From Perkinsus olseni (lineage: Eukaryota; Perkinsozoa; Perkinsida; Perkinsidae), in NCBI GenBank assembly GCA_013115135.1, contig JABANP010000488.1, positions 1-39,472 on the forward strand: a DNA stretch of 39,472 bases. The letters are read 5' to 3'. Below, one piece after another: positions 8,685-19,184 of this stretch. Positions within the stretch are counted from its first letter, which is position 1; each line of letters opens with the position of its first letter. Both the position numbers and the translations under genes were made by a program. Under the pieces are notes generated by a model. The model did no database searches. It was not told the origin of the DNA and saw only the letters and a program-made list of their open reading frames with translations.

Positions 8685-8692
8685 AGCGGTTG
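8685..8692. repeat. 8-bp target-site duplication, right copy (AGCGGTTG)
   Basis: Identical to 7812-7819. It lies inside the G2 integrase coding sequence. Confidence 0.8.
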
Positions 8693-10494
8693 GGAGAGGC
8701 GGGAGGCTCAGCTGGAGAACGTGCTCCAGGTCTATATCGTGATGATAGCCTTGGAAATATCCAAGGCTCATACGTAAATATTGTCTCATGTGGGGAATAT
8801 GTGGTTCGACCACTAATCGCAGTATTAAACAGCTGAGTGGCGCGGCCTACAAGCTGTTCAAATGTGGCAAATGATAACTCGGTTGGATCGCGCCGACAAC
8901 GAACTCTTTCGTAGATTATGCGAAACATTCGTTCGCATTTGCCGTTGCACCAAGAACTGAAGACTGGGGAACAAACGTGCCGACAGGAGGCGCGCTTCAT
9001 CGCATCTGCGAACGCAGTAGGAATGAATTGCGTTCCATTATCGGTATGAATGCCCTCAGGTGTAGTGTTGAATGTTGCATCCACTACCCTGAACAGCGCT
9101 AAACAGTCCTCGGCCGTTGGCGTATACAAGACTGTCCGAGCTATCGTATAAGAGCTCCAATTGTCCACTAGGGCAATCACATACATTGTCTCCATGGCCT
9201 TATGAAATGGACCACTGATGTCCATGTGAACCATCTGCCATGGATATTGAGCTCTTAGTTCACATTGGCCGAACGCTAGTCCAAGCTGAGCTGGGGCCGA
9301 TCGTGTGATCTTGCCCGTAGCACAGACATCGCAATCGGCTACGAACTCGTTGCAGTGTTGCTTGAGGGATGGACACCGAACGATGCGGCGCGTACGTTCG
9401 TACAGAAACTTTGCACCCTCATGTTCATGCAACATGGTTGCAACGAATCGTAGCTCAGATCCCCACGTCATTATGAGCCTTCCATGCTCGTCTCGTTCAT
9501 CCGATGGAGCGTGGGACGAGCAGGACTGAATCAATGCTGCTATAGTCTCATCGTAAATCTCATCTTCATCTCGAGAGGAAGGAGGGATACAGTACTGAGG
9601 TATCCGACTCAACTGGTCTGCCAGATCGCTCTCACTAGGGATCAATTCTACTGTGAGGTTAATTCTCAATGCGGTGCATGTATCCTGGAAGGTCTTGAGA
9701 CGACTTTCCGCCAATGTTGCATTGAGACCATGAACCGCCCTCCAATGGCGTTCTTGGTGGCGAGTTATCCAAGCCACGACACTATGACTGTCACATCTCA
9801 AAGTGACCTTTTGTCCAGCCTCACAGTTGAGAGCAGTTATATATTTGCCTATGAGCTGCAGACCGAGTATAGCAGCTTCTAGTTCAGCCAGGTTTTTATG
9901 ACGGCAATCGCGCACACTGCGAAGGCGGGTACAGTCTTCAGCATAGACTCCGCCGATTGTGAGCACAACGCCCAGCGCATGCTTGCTTGCATCGCTATAC
10001 AGCACCCATTCGTGGTTTTTATTGTAGTTCCAAATGCCTCCTATTGGATCTCCGTGCTGAGCTATATCATGCATGAGCTTTTCGCATGCTTTAACAATAT
10101 GACTCTCAACTGGCGAATCCCACGAGCAATCCGTATTGGGACTTCGTAGGGTCGCTAATCTTTTGAGCGAAGCCGCTGCGGGTCTTCCCCAACGAGCAGT
10201 AGGATAATGCCCTATGAACTTGCCTGCCCACTTATGGATCTCACGCCTAGTGCATACTTGGCAATCCAACAGTGGTAGTTCGCCTCTTCGGCGCCAACTG
10301 CCGTCTTTTTGGCATTCCAGTCCAAGAACTCTACTCTCCTTCAGAGGGGTAGGCTCTTTGCTAGGAAATCCGTTACGCAATAATACATCTCGAATAGCTT
10401 GGGCCCATGATCGCTGTGTAATTATATCATCGACGTAAATGTCGAAGATAACCGTAAGTGGAATGCACGTTTGCCTGATATCATTCAGTATCAG
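8693..10494 (-). pseudogene. G2 pol: RT second half, RNase H, integrase core
   Basis: The minus-strand frame is open from about 10494. It begins after a frame change within reverse transcriptase and contains the catalytic YVDD (10426-10437). RNase H follows with 'LYSDASKHALG', 'NLAELEAAI', 'LRCDSHSVVAW' and 'SDLADQLSR', so all four acidic positions are kept. Integrase has a His/Cys zinc motif ending 'CDVC'. Its DD35E triad is 'MVHMDISGPF', 'HTDNGTQF' and 'NGKCERMF', with 35 residues between the second Asp and the Glu. The frame then enters the foldback element F1, so its last residues are foreign. Original function: reverse transcription and integration. It is now separated from both its N-terminal and C-terminal parts. 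Confidence 0.85.
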
Positions 10495-12598
10495 TCTTTG
10501 GCGCTACATTGAGGCCAAATGGCATTCGCACTATACGATAAGCCGTATGTGGCTCCCAGCGTAACCGGATTACGAGCCAATAGGACTGATCTTCATCTAT
10601 GAAGATGCATAGATACGCCTTTTTCAAGTCAATAATGACCAACTCATCCGGAGGTTCAACCGAGAATGAACGCCACCGTCTGAGATTCTCAATGCATGCC
10701 AATGGCGTATCCCTATGCTCATTGGGCGTACTACGAATCGCCTCGTTAGCCCAGCGCATATCGCAACATGGGCGAACGGGTGTAGTACTCTTATGCAATT
10801 GCTCAACACATAGCAATGGATGAGTTGCTTTCAACTCTTCCAATGGAGTCTCCTTTACGAAATCAGACTCCTTCCATTGCTCAATAGCGGCTTTGAAAAG
10901 CTCAATACTCTCTGGTGTCTTCCTGGTGAAGACATCGTAGTCTGGAGGCATAATATGCTTGGGTGGCTCTGACGAGTCGACCCAATTCCAATGGAGCTCC
11001 CAAATGGCTCCCTCATCTGATTCTGGGAAACCGAGCCGTCGAGCTGTTACATCTGACGCGTGCAATTCACGTGTCACTGGTCTCCCATGGTGCATTGGGC
11101 GCTCAACTTCCACGGTACAGCCTTTTTGACTGTCAGTGGTATCTTCGCCGTCAGTCACCTGAACCCCAACGTGACACCTCTGTGTGTCAGTAGTAAAGAG
11201 AGTATTGTAACTCATGGAGCAGAGATCATCGCGAGGCGTCGTGGACGTCTCAGGAGACCTCGACTCGAGAAGGTCGATCACAGGCTGATTCTCTGAGAAT
11301 CGAATACTTATGCCTCCAACTGCTTTCATCCAATCTAAGCCGAGTATTCCGGCTAGAACGACTCTATTTGTCTGTTCATTCGTACTACTATGATGCCGGC
11401 AGACAGCTACTAACGGTTGGTCTGTAAGTAAGACCTCCCGTAACACCACAGTCGTTCGCGATTGAAAATCGCCGGGAAGACTGACATCAGTCAAGACTTG
11501 ACATTGATACGACTTTTGAAATATCGTATTGATTGATCTCTTACGACCATCACTTTCATGACCGCTGCCACTCAAGCCTGAAGTAGATGACAGGATAGCA
11601 ATGGAGCATCCCGAGCCTATCAAGAAATATAGTCCATTAAGGACTATCAGTAAGACGCTCGAAGCGAGGCTAGGAGTGCTTACTTGCTTGTGCTCTTGCC
11701 TGTCATCTGCTTGCTTTCGGGAGGGACACACACTGGCCCAATGGCCAACGCCTCCACACGTATAGCATAGCTGTTGGTTAGGCCATCCGCCGTACCAAGA
11801 GTACGGGTTGCTCCTCACAGCTCTGCCTTTTCCCTTGGCCTTCCCTTTTCCTTTTCCATAGTTGGCTCCTTTACCAGAAGACCAACTAGAAGACCATCCT
11901 TTCGAGCACTTGCCTTTTCTACCACCATACGAGTACTGGCCCTTGGCAGGAACCGATGCGACAGCACCCAATTCCTCCTGGCTCTGAGCTTGAGTGGATA
12001 TGCCAGCGTCCTCCACTTCGAACAGTGGACGAGTAAGATCAATAGCTTTTGTCAGGGTCCGCTCCTTGGGAACCAAGGCCGACCACATTCCATAGCTTTG
12101 CTTGACAGCTTGAGTCTGCGGCAAACTGTTCCAATAGAACGTCGCCGCGATCTTTCCATGAGAATCAGAGTCAAGATCTTTAAATGCCAACACTGCATTG
12201 TGTCGGATGTCGGCTCCGTAGCAATCAACAGTATCCTTGCCGATGCAGAATTGCATGGCAATCAACTTCTTAAAGCTCTGCTTCTCTCCTTGGCCGAATG
12301 ACCGATGGAGACGGAGCCAGATTTCCCTCTCAACAGCTTCGTCGTCCAGTGATGGATCGAAGCTTTGCTTTGACAATAGTCGATAGGCCTTGCCCGTCAG
12401 ACTATTGATCAGATTAGACCTTCTCTCTTTTGGGGTCCAATTCTTTGATCTGGCTATTGAACACCATCGCGCCTGCCTCTCGTCGAGCGACATCGCATCA
12501 GCAGCCTTCTCGCCGCTGTATAAGGCCAACTTTGGAGCCTTAAAGCCTATCTCTCCCCCGCTAATTGAGAAGTCATTTGCGGAAACGGGTGGATTCAC
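10481..12598 (-). pseudogene. G2 gag, protease and RT N-terminal half
   Basis: The annotated start is a GTG, and the frame is open upstream to a TAG near 12817 without any ATG. The first in-frame ATG is about 36 codons in, so the true start is unclear. Residues 1-270 are gag, with a Gly/Lys-rich tail (about 226-260). A CX2CX4HX4C knuckle lies at 278-291 (CYTCGGVGHWASVC). The protease site at about 326-331 reads LIGSGC, so the catalytic Asp of the expected D-S-G is Gly (codon 11615-11617). Reverse transcriptase begins near 590 with 'HPLLCVEQLHKS' and keeps 'IIDLKKAY' and 'MPFGLNVAP'. A one-base frame change ends this frame just before YVDD. Two lesions mark it as inactive. Confidence 0.83.
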
Positions 12599-12880
12599 AC
12601 ATGCCTGAACATCAGTGTTGTCTTGTGGCCGTGAAGACCGGGCTCCAAGGGCAGCCGCGGGGACACTCGGGCCGACGCTCTGAACAGCAGCTGCTGGGGG
12701 GCTGGTTATTTGGGATGTCGGACGCTGAGGAGGGGCCTGGGGAATAACTTCCTCGGCTCTGGAGCCTCGGCGATTGCGGGTGGTCCTTGAGGGGCTGCTT
12801 GAAGTTTGCTGGGTTGTCTACAAATCTAGCCCTTAGACGAGTAGTGAGTCCAAAGCGTTCCTCGGAGACACCGAAGCTCC

Positions 12881-12899
12881 TTGAGGAGTCTGGGCACCA
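12881..12899 (-). promoter_or_regulatory. G2 primer-binding site
   Basis: On the minus strand the bases directly after the 5' LTR read TGGTGCCCAGACTCCTCAA. TGG complements the CCA end of a tRNA primer, and the zero-base spacing from the LTR end is typical. I did not identify the tRNA species. Confidence 0.7.
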
Positions 12900-13079
12900 T
12901 GTAGTCGTCTCTCCTCAGTTCTAACTTCGGAACTCGACATAGGGAGTCGGGAGGCCAAGTAAAGAGGGGCCGCGCGCTGACTTGGCGCGATTGCGGGCCG
13001 CTAGTTAATATAGCTAATCTGTCTACTTCATCTACCGCGCACAACGTCACGCTGTCTCCTTCTCAACGATTCCACCACA
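12900..13079 (-). repeat. G2 5' LTR
   Basis: This 180-bp copy of 7382-7558 has TG and CA ends. On the minus strand it precedes the primer-binding site and should hold the element promoter. Confidence 0.85.
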
Positions 13080-13084
13080 GCCCA
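13080..13084. repeat. Probable target-site duplication, right (GCCCA)
   Basis: It pairs with ACCCA at 7377-7381, four of five bases the same. Confidence 0.45.
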
Positions 13085-13213
13085 GGCCAGGGTAATTCAC
13101 CGTGATTTGACGTATCTGATCGGCTAGTGGGTACGCTTTGTCTGAACGCTATCGTAGTTAGAGGTTAGTCACGGTATTGTTTAACGAGTAAGCCATTGAG
13201 TTGAATAGTCACG

Positions 13214-13537
13214 ATGGTGTCGGCTCGTAGAGGAAAAAGTTCTAATAGAGTCGTTGATCCTTCGGAAGGACTTAAACCAGTTCAGATTGTGAATTTCAAG
13301 GGACGTGCTCGTCTTATGATTCGTTCCAAGATCTCAGGGAGAGCTGAGAGTATTCTCAGTCATCACACGCAGCAGTTGCCTACGCCATCAGAAATCCATG
13401 CCTACGCCATCCAGTTGCCTACTGGAAAACTACCTACGCATCTGGCCAATAATTTCAAAAATAACCGCGGCCGCACGCATGCTAGCAAAAGACATTCTCA
13501 GGGCAGTGAAGCTCTGAGATCGATCAAGGGAGTATAG
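13214..13537 (+). CDS. Unrecognised ORF, 107 residues
   Basis: An ATG-started basic frame, rich in Ser, Arg and Lys. It lies 130 bases right of the G2 insertion point. A short direct repetition (TGCCTACGCCATC twice near 13377-13420) gives it a locally repetitive middle. I recognise no domain. The bases CTCGTAGAGGAA near its start recur at about 13632, and CTCGTAG again near 13844, so the following small frames may share an origin. It could be part of an unknown mobile element's gag. Expression is unproven. Confidence 0.25.
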   Translation: MVSARRGKSSNRVVDPSEGLKPVQIVNFKGRARLMIRSKISGRAESILSHHTQQLPTPSEIHAYAIQLPTGKLPTHLANNFKNNRGRTHASKRHSQGSEALRSIKGV

Positions 13538-13623
13538 ATTACGAAGGGCTTAAGGGTTTAATCGGTGATTTTGGTACCTCTCGAGAAGCATCTACGACCA
13601 CACACACCATATGTAATATTACT

Positions 13624-14241
13624 ATGGAATCTCCTCGTAGAGGAACGGATATACTACACGAGGATACTCGGGGTAGATCTTTTGAAGGAAAGATGGAATC
13701 GGGAGCTACACCCATTGCTAATGACGAACGCCTTTACGTATGGTTACTGCGGTTTGGTATTCTACTTAAGGAGCTACTAGAGGGTCCGGAATGCCAAAAT
13801 ATTCAGGATGGTATTATTGTGCGACGTTATGATCTCGATGTCTCCTCGTAGCTGACACAAAGCCTTGTCTCCCTTATCCCGTTGTTCCTATTGTAATAAT
13901 GAGTTAGTTATTCTAACCCTACCAAAGGGGCTTTGCGTTCTTCCCAAATTCTCGGAGAGGCTAGAACAGTATCTCCACCGTCCTTGAGGGCTCGAAGACC
14001 CCGAGGAGGAGATCGTAAAAGCTACACAGGGAAGCTTGAGGACCTTCCCAGCAAGTATCTATGTCCGGATACTATTGAGACAGAGTGGGTCCGCGTGTTG
14101 GTGTACACATGCACAATAAGAAGAACAAGGATCCCCCCAGCACCCTATGTTGTGTTAAACATAATGGAGAACCTTTCGGCTTCTGATCTCCAGGCCCTCG
14201 CTGAAGCGTTTGGGTTACCTATTGATACCGAACCTCATTAA
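13624..14241 (+). CDS. Unrecognised frame with one internal stop
   Basis: Two open stretches in the same phase, 13624-13851 and 13933-14241, are separated by a TAG. The first contains 'RLYVWLLRFGILLKELLEG'. The second ends in an acidic 'LSASDLQALAEAFGLPIDT'. Neither matches a family I know. Their phase and spacing suggest one broken gene or one element protein. They lie between the G2 element and the 14345-14921 frame. Low confidence that they are coding. Confidence 0.25.
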
Positions 14242-14344
14242 CCAGCTGAGATCGCAGATCAAGTTGTTCAAGATGTCACAAAGGGAAAAAGATCTGTTGA
14301 CAACAATAACGTTGAGGGCGCGTCTTTCAACCCTTAAGAATATG

Positions 14345-14921
14345 GTGAGCTGATCGCATTATTTCATCTACTACTTGCCAACAGGAAGTCGCGTCTTCAC
14401 ATGCATCTACATATGATGCTCCTTTTACTCTCTCAGCTATAGCAAAGGTTCGCATCCCCGATAACAAGAAGTATATCGGCTTGGATGATGAGCGATCTAC
14501 CTCATACTTTACAGAACAACTACTGGCCGAGTCGTTCATCTTTGATGCATTCGAGTACACGCCAAGGGCTAACATGTCCGCAGCAGTGAGATTACTATGT
14601 CAAGATGAAGAAGGGATGCATGACTATGAGGTTATGATGAAGTACTACAAACGCTCCGATGGGCATGATCTCTTAAATAGACATATGGCAGCAATTGACG
14701 AACAACTAAAAGAAACTGCCTTCTCAGTATTACAACGACTCCACTCTATCGCTTCTCAAGTACTTTCAGATTGGTGTATACCAATGCTCAGCTTCGATAA
14801 TGCTCCCCACAACGAGCTCAGAACTATTGCTAAAACTACTCATTCTCATGTCCGAGACACTATGACTATGGTTCGACATTTGGATATGTTCCTGAATGAG
14901 CAAGATAATCCATCACGGTAA
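14345..14921 (+). CDS. Unrecognised ORF, about 190 residues, possibly gag-like
   Basis: The frame is open from just after a TGA near 14345. The first ATG used here is at 14481, giving 146 residues. The sequence is mostly helical-looking and non-repetitive, with 'FTEQLLAESFIFDAFEYTP' and a His-rich end ('THSHVRDTMTMVRHLDM'). No catalytic or zinc motif is seen. Its composition looks more like a real protein than its neighbours do. It lies upstream of the BEL-like RNase H/integrase remnant on the same strand, so it could be the gag of that element, but nothing in the sequence proves it. Confidence 0.35.
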
Positions 14922-16741
14922 TTATGCTCCACGTCAAATTGACAACAGCAACGAGACTTAACTCAAACTACTACCACACCGACCGCCAATCTTGAAGAGT
15001 TGCAGTTCCGCTTGATAATTACGAGAAGATTCTAGGCAGAGGGATATGCATACGAAATCCCATCAACTGATTCTTCACCGCTGGTGATAATCACCACCGG
15101 ACTTCATACTCTACTACCAATTTAGCACCATCAATCCTACGATTATCTAAATCTTGTAAGCTACTAGATATGCAATATGCATTCATGAGAGTGCATATTG
15201 GTAATAATCTTGCTTCTATGACAATGATAATGTATAAGGGTCGAACTTATATAGTAAGGAGGATGTTGTACGGTCAGGTCTCAGCGCCACTAACCCGTGA
15301 GTAGGTAATATCTAGCTCGGGTGAGTAGGTTGATAGAGTCTCGGGATGAATCATAAATCCAAACCTCGCCGTTGACCTGCGACCCACTACATGTGGAAGA
15401 CCTGAAAGCGACTGGTCGATCCGACTGCGAGCAGCTTTCTTTCCTGGAAACAAAGCGATAGTCTCATCCTACACATTTCTTCCCGGAAAGAAATAATAGG
15501 AATGGAAAGAATGCCCACTCGCTCAGCCCAGGTTGAGCGGCTCCGCCATTCTCGACTGTTTGATATCGTGAACTATCGCGCTCTCAAAGGAAGTAAGTGG
15601 ATGATCACCTGGATAATCACTCAGAAATCCTTTTGTTGTGGTGTGATGCGCTGGCAGCTAGATTCAAGAAAATTTGATTACTAATTATTAATTAGTCTTG
15701 TCATTTCATTCACAGTCACTGGAGAGGAAGTCCTGGGTGATCATACCCGGCGCCAACGCCGTTGCGGCAGTACCGCTACGTTATGGCACACTGTCAGCCG
15801 TTCACGGGCAGCAGGCTGCGTAGGGCTCGAAGATAAGTTAATTATCGAAGCTGACAAATTACGCTTGAATTGTATTGAGTCATCCAATTTGAACGCAATT
15901 ATCACAATCAATCCGTTGCAGCCTGAGTGCCTTTAGCGGGGTACCAAATACGAGTGCCCTGGTCGCAGAACTCGATGCCGAGCTCAAAGATGATGCCTTG
16001 GTCGGCTAGTTCCTGAGAGGTGAGCCTCGTGAGCCTTGACCACCGATGGGTCATCCACGGTCGTATCAGAGGAGTAGGAACTGAGGATACCGTCCATGTA
16101 GGACCAGCTACGTGGAACGTGAGGTTCCTTCGCAGTGTCGATCCTAGGCTCGATTGGGCGCGTCTAGATGGAGGTCGTGCTCGATGTCATCCAGGGCGCA
16201 GAGTTGGTAGCCCACGGCAGGAAGAGGTTCGGGGAGGAGTGCCGACACGTGAGACATTGCCGTTTCTAACATAGCCGGGGCAATGCTTCTCCCGCAGATC
16301 ATGCGAGAGAACTAAAAGAGCCGACCCTGCCAGCGCATCTGCAGGTGCGTGCCTAGTTTATCCTACACGCGGAAGTGCATTGGCACTCACGTCGTATAGG
16401 CGCACATACAAGGCGGCTCGTAAGCGACCCAAGCAGTTCTGTGCAGAAATGAACCCAGTGACGCAACCAGTGGTAGGGTAGAAGAGGCACAGGAGTAACC
16501 GTTTTACCAACTTGTAAAACTTTGTACACTTGCTACTAATATTAACCGTTTCATAACTAGCGCACATAGCGTAACACAAACACTAAGATATTGACACAGT
16601 AGAATTGCACGCGAGCGCAAATATTAACAGCAATCAAATCATCACATACAGGTGAGTCTTATCCTGCAGGAAATGAATATTTTCTACTGAGGCATATGTG
16701 AATCACATAATGGTCCCTGGCTACACCACCACCGACCTATC
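14922..16741. other. No recognisable gene
   Basis: This stretch of about 1.8 kb has only short open frames without family motifs. It is AT-rich near 14940-15250 and 16490-16690. I see no repeats shared with the rest of the window. Confidence 0.5.
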
Positions 16742-17613
16742 GCGAAGCATTGGGCTTGCTTGGCACCCTCTTTCAAGAGTCCGACCTACTGCCTGACCAC
16801 GTCCTGCCCTGCAAGAACCTCCTCACGGGCTTTGTCAGTAAGTGTCATACGCAGCTCAAACACGGCTGGGACTCTCCCATACCAGCCGACGCTCTACAGC
16901 TCCTCCGTGGTTGGCAAGACCTGGTTCGTCACAGCACTCCGTATGCCATCGCCGTATCTACCTCCACCTCCCTGTCGACGTCTGCGTCGACGCCAGCAAG
17001 AGCATGTTGGCCTACGACGTGAAGCAGAACGACGAAACTATCTTTCGCGAGCAGAAGACTCTAACCAAATCCCAAAAGGTCCTGCACATCAACACTCTCG
17101 AGCTCCTCAGCATCGACCATGGTTGCTCTCGCATCGGCCTCTTCCTGAGGAACCATCGTGTGCACAATGGTGTCCAAGAAGTCTACTGCCGTCAATACCT
17201 GACCATGATACATCATTTCCTTGATGACTGACCTCTCGGCTACAACCACATCGAGAGCACGGAGAATCCAGCGGACGAAGGCACGCGCAACGATCTCTTC
17301 AACTACATCACCGGTTGTCGCTACCACTACGACTGCCTGTCCACTTCTGCAACACCTTCTGAACAATGGCGACGTCGATCGGAAGCCAAGTCAAAGCACG
17401 TCGCGATGCCGCTCGCTCAGCCACTGATACGAGCGAGCCCTCCCACCCATCCTCTACAGACGTTCACGATGGCTCTACAGGTGTTAACTCTTCCCACCAA
17501 GACCAACCTCCGCCGAACGGGCCCCCTGACAGCCATCATACTTCTTCGTTCTCTGACTCGAAATCACCGATTCATACTACCCACGGACGTCCTCTACTCT
17601 CGCTAAGTACTCG
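16742..17613 (+). pseudogene. BEL-like RT end and RNase H remnant
   Basis: The parts lie in several frames. A frame starting near 16750 has 'HGWDSPIPADALQLLRGWQDL', which resembles the segment linking reverse transcriptase to RNase H in BEL/Pao elements. A second frame (16842-17231) has 'VDVCVDASKSMLAYDV' and 'INTLELLSID', giving the first Asp and Glu of RNase H. After a TGA at its end the phrase 'STENPADEGTR' continues the RNase H C-terminus. At least one frame change and one stop interrupt it. There is no LTR, and the upstream reverse transcriptase core is absent. Confidence 0.62.
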
Positions 17614-18090
17614 TGTTATCTTCTTACCTACAACACCCGATGGCGAGCTCGACGTCGGTCTGGATGCTTTTTTACAAACCGGATGCTTTTTTACAAACTG
17701 CGTTGGTCGACCTTTACCACAAGCAGAGTCACGACGGAATCTTTCACACGACCCAGCGGCTTGGTCACTACTCTTGGCCGGACAAAACTAGTCCATCCCC
17801 ACCAAGGTAAAGAACCGCAACTTATGCCAAACTAACCTTATGACAAACAAAGAAGGAAACCCCTCGGATACGGGAATTCCCACGAAATCGGCATCGACTC
17901 CACTGGACCCTACTTCAACCACCAGTTCTGCATCACCGCTGTGAGCGACCGCCTGTCTTGCCTCTGCGTCTCGATTGGTGGTCAACTCTCTCCCACAACC
18001 GAAACCGCTGTCGCCCTGATCCGATAATTACGCTTACACTACGGAGTCCAATCACACCGGGTCATGTCTGACATCCACAAGACCTACGTA
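17614..18090 (+). pseudogene. BEL-like integrase remnant
   Basis: A zinc-domain-like 'LVDLYHKQSHDGIFHTT' is followed, after further frame changes, by 'IGIDSTGPYF' (17887-17916), which fits the first catalytic Asp of integrase. 'HRVMSDIHKTY' may represent the second Asp region. The catalytic Glu is absent, because the sequence runs into the 15-bp arrays of F2 at about 18096. One of its frame changes is explained by the 19-bp duplication at 17662-17699. It continues the RNase H remnant at 16742-17613. Confidence 0.6.
17662..17699 (+). repeat. 19-bp tandem duplication
   Basis: GGATGCTTTTTTACAAAC occurs at 17662-17679 and 17681-17698 with a one-base spacer, giving a 19-bp step. The reading frame before it ('DAFLQT') reappears in the next phase after it ('DAFLQTALVDLYHK'), so the duplication itself caused the frameshift. 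Confidence 0.85.
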
Positions 18091-18095
18091 CGTAG
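18084..18095. repeat. 12-bp perfect palindrome CTACGTACGTAG
   Basis: It sits at the border between the integrase remnant and the left array of F2 and may mark the element end. Confidence 0.45.
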
Positions 18096-18099
18096 TTTC

Positions 18100-18265
18100 C
18101 ACACGTACAGTCTTGGGCCATACACTGACGACTCGTACAGTGTCCAGTGATACAGTTTCAGCCCATACACTGATAACCCGTACACTGACGATCCGTACAG
18201 TATCCAGTGGTACACTTCCAGTAGGTACAGTGATAAGTCGTACAGTTCCGACTCTTACAGTTGAA
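18100..18265 (-). repeat. F2 left arm, 15-bp-period array
   Basis: About ten units in the TACAGT orientation, each 15 bp, with several positions strongly kept (TACA.T at the unit start). Confidence 0.75.
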
Positions 18266-18429
18266 GAGTCTTAAACCGACTAATTTCTGTCAGTTACCAG
18301 GTGTGCAGTGCACCATCCTCTGGGTCCTCTAGGTCTGCGGCCTTGAGTGTGAGCCCTTCTTATCGATAGATGTCACCGCCGAGGATACCCCGAGCATTAC
18401 TATCTACCCCTTCTGCCTTCTGGATTGGA

Positions 18430-18512
18430 AATTGGTTTTCAGGCGAGTTGGTTAAGTGTTTATTCACGTATGTGGCACAAGTTCAAATCCCCCAGAAGGA
18501 ATTCAAGCTATC
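18430..18512 (+). other. Degenerate tRNA-like sequence
   Basis: It has an A-box-like GGCGAGTTGGTTAAGTG and a B-box-like AGTTCAAATCC about 35 bases apart, as in tRNA genes. Acceptor and T stems do not pair. It is best read as a tRNA-derived segment within F2. Confidence 0.4.
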
Positions 18513-18565
18513 TAAATAACTCCTTCACAAGTTTGCCGCAATTTGCGTAAGGAGGCAGCTGTACC

Positions 18566-18650
18566 GAATAACACTGTACGAATAAAGTTTGTACCGCTGA
18601 ATACTGTATGAATGGTCAGTGTACGGCTGGATAGTGAAAGGATGACTGTC
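18566..18650 (+). repeat. F2 right arm, 15-bp-period array
   Basis: Five to six units beginning CTGTAC, CTGTAT or GTGTAC at 15-bp steps, inverted relative to 18100-18265. Confidence 0.68.
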
Positions 18651-18767
18651 ATCATCTTTAATATGGTGCTTGTGCTAAACTTGGACTGAACCATCGAAGA
18701 ACTTGCCCGCGACACATTCCTTCCCTAAGCGACGGTTATTATACCCGGAACGCATATTGCGTCAGAC

Positions 18768-19184
18768 TTATGGGAAGGCGGTTGATAGGCTAACTCTTGG
18801 CGACCAACTTACGTAGATCGGATGAACAACTGGACCTACTGTAGCGGACCTGCACTTTTTCCATTTTTCTCTCCAAATCCTAGCCATCTTCTCTCGGTTC
18901 CTATCCAACTTCTCCATAGCTTTGAGAACCATACCACCGCGAGTCTCATTTGGGTAGGATAAATACTCTTGGATAGAGCCTATCGTGAGAGCTTGTTGAG
19001 GTAAAGATGACTTCACCACATTTTCAAATGTTAGTACAGCATCGAACCCGAATACGATTTGATGAGGGGTAATTCCAGTGGTCTCATCGACAGAACCGTT
19101 AATAGAAGCCTGAATGAGTCTTAGTAGTTCAGGCCATGGCTGATAATCAGGAAAAACCTTGAGATCAGTCGATAATCGATCCAC
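18768..19184 (-). pseudogene. LTR integrase C-terminal fragment, copy 2
   Basis: The same fragment as 145-492. The T run near 18859 has five T, so the frame reads on for about 24 further residues, including 'VGPVVHPIYV', before stopping. The extra length looks more natural for an integrase tail than the shorter end in copy 1. It is still fused to protease across a deletion, with a TAA between, so it is a remnant. Confidence 0.68.

Larger units (their letters stand above)
7382..13079 (-). mobile_element. Full-length LTR retrotransposon on the minus strand (element G2)
   Basis: Two direct repeats of 177 and 180 bp (7382-7558 and 12900-13079) begin TG and end CA. On the minus strand a primer-binding site beginning TGG follows the 5' LTR directly, and a purine tract precedes the 3' LTR. 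Between them lie gag with zinc knuckle, protease, reverse transcriptase, RNase H and integrase in Ty3/BEL order. The LTRs differ only by a 3-base indel and about one substitution, so insertion was recent. Despite this the element has a frameshift in reverse transcriptase, a lost protease aspartate and an 865-bp foldback insertion in integrase. I cannot decide between Ty3 and BEL from motifs alone. Confidence 0.88.
18096..18691. mobile_element. Foldback-like unit F2 with 15-bp-period inverted arms
   Basis: The left arm (about 18100-18265) has units such as TACACTGATAACCCG and TACAGTGTCCAGTGA in strict 15-bp register. The right arm (about 18566-18650) has inverted units such as CTGTACGAATAAAGT and CTGTATGAATGGTCA. 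The centre carries a tRNA-like sequence near 18430-18512. The arm orientation is the same as in F1. I could not find a target duplication. The right boundary coincides with the start of the duplicated block at 18692. Confidence 0.6.

Noticed and set aside
7382..13079. Ty1/copia classification for G2
   Set aside because: Integrase follows RNase H. In copia elements it precedes reverse transcriptase.
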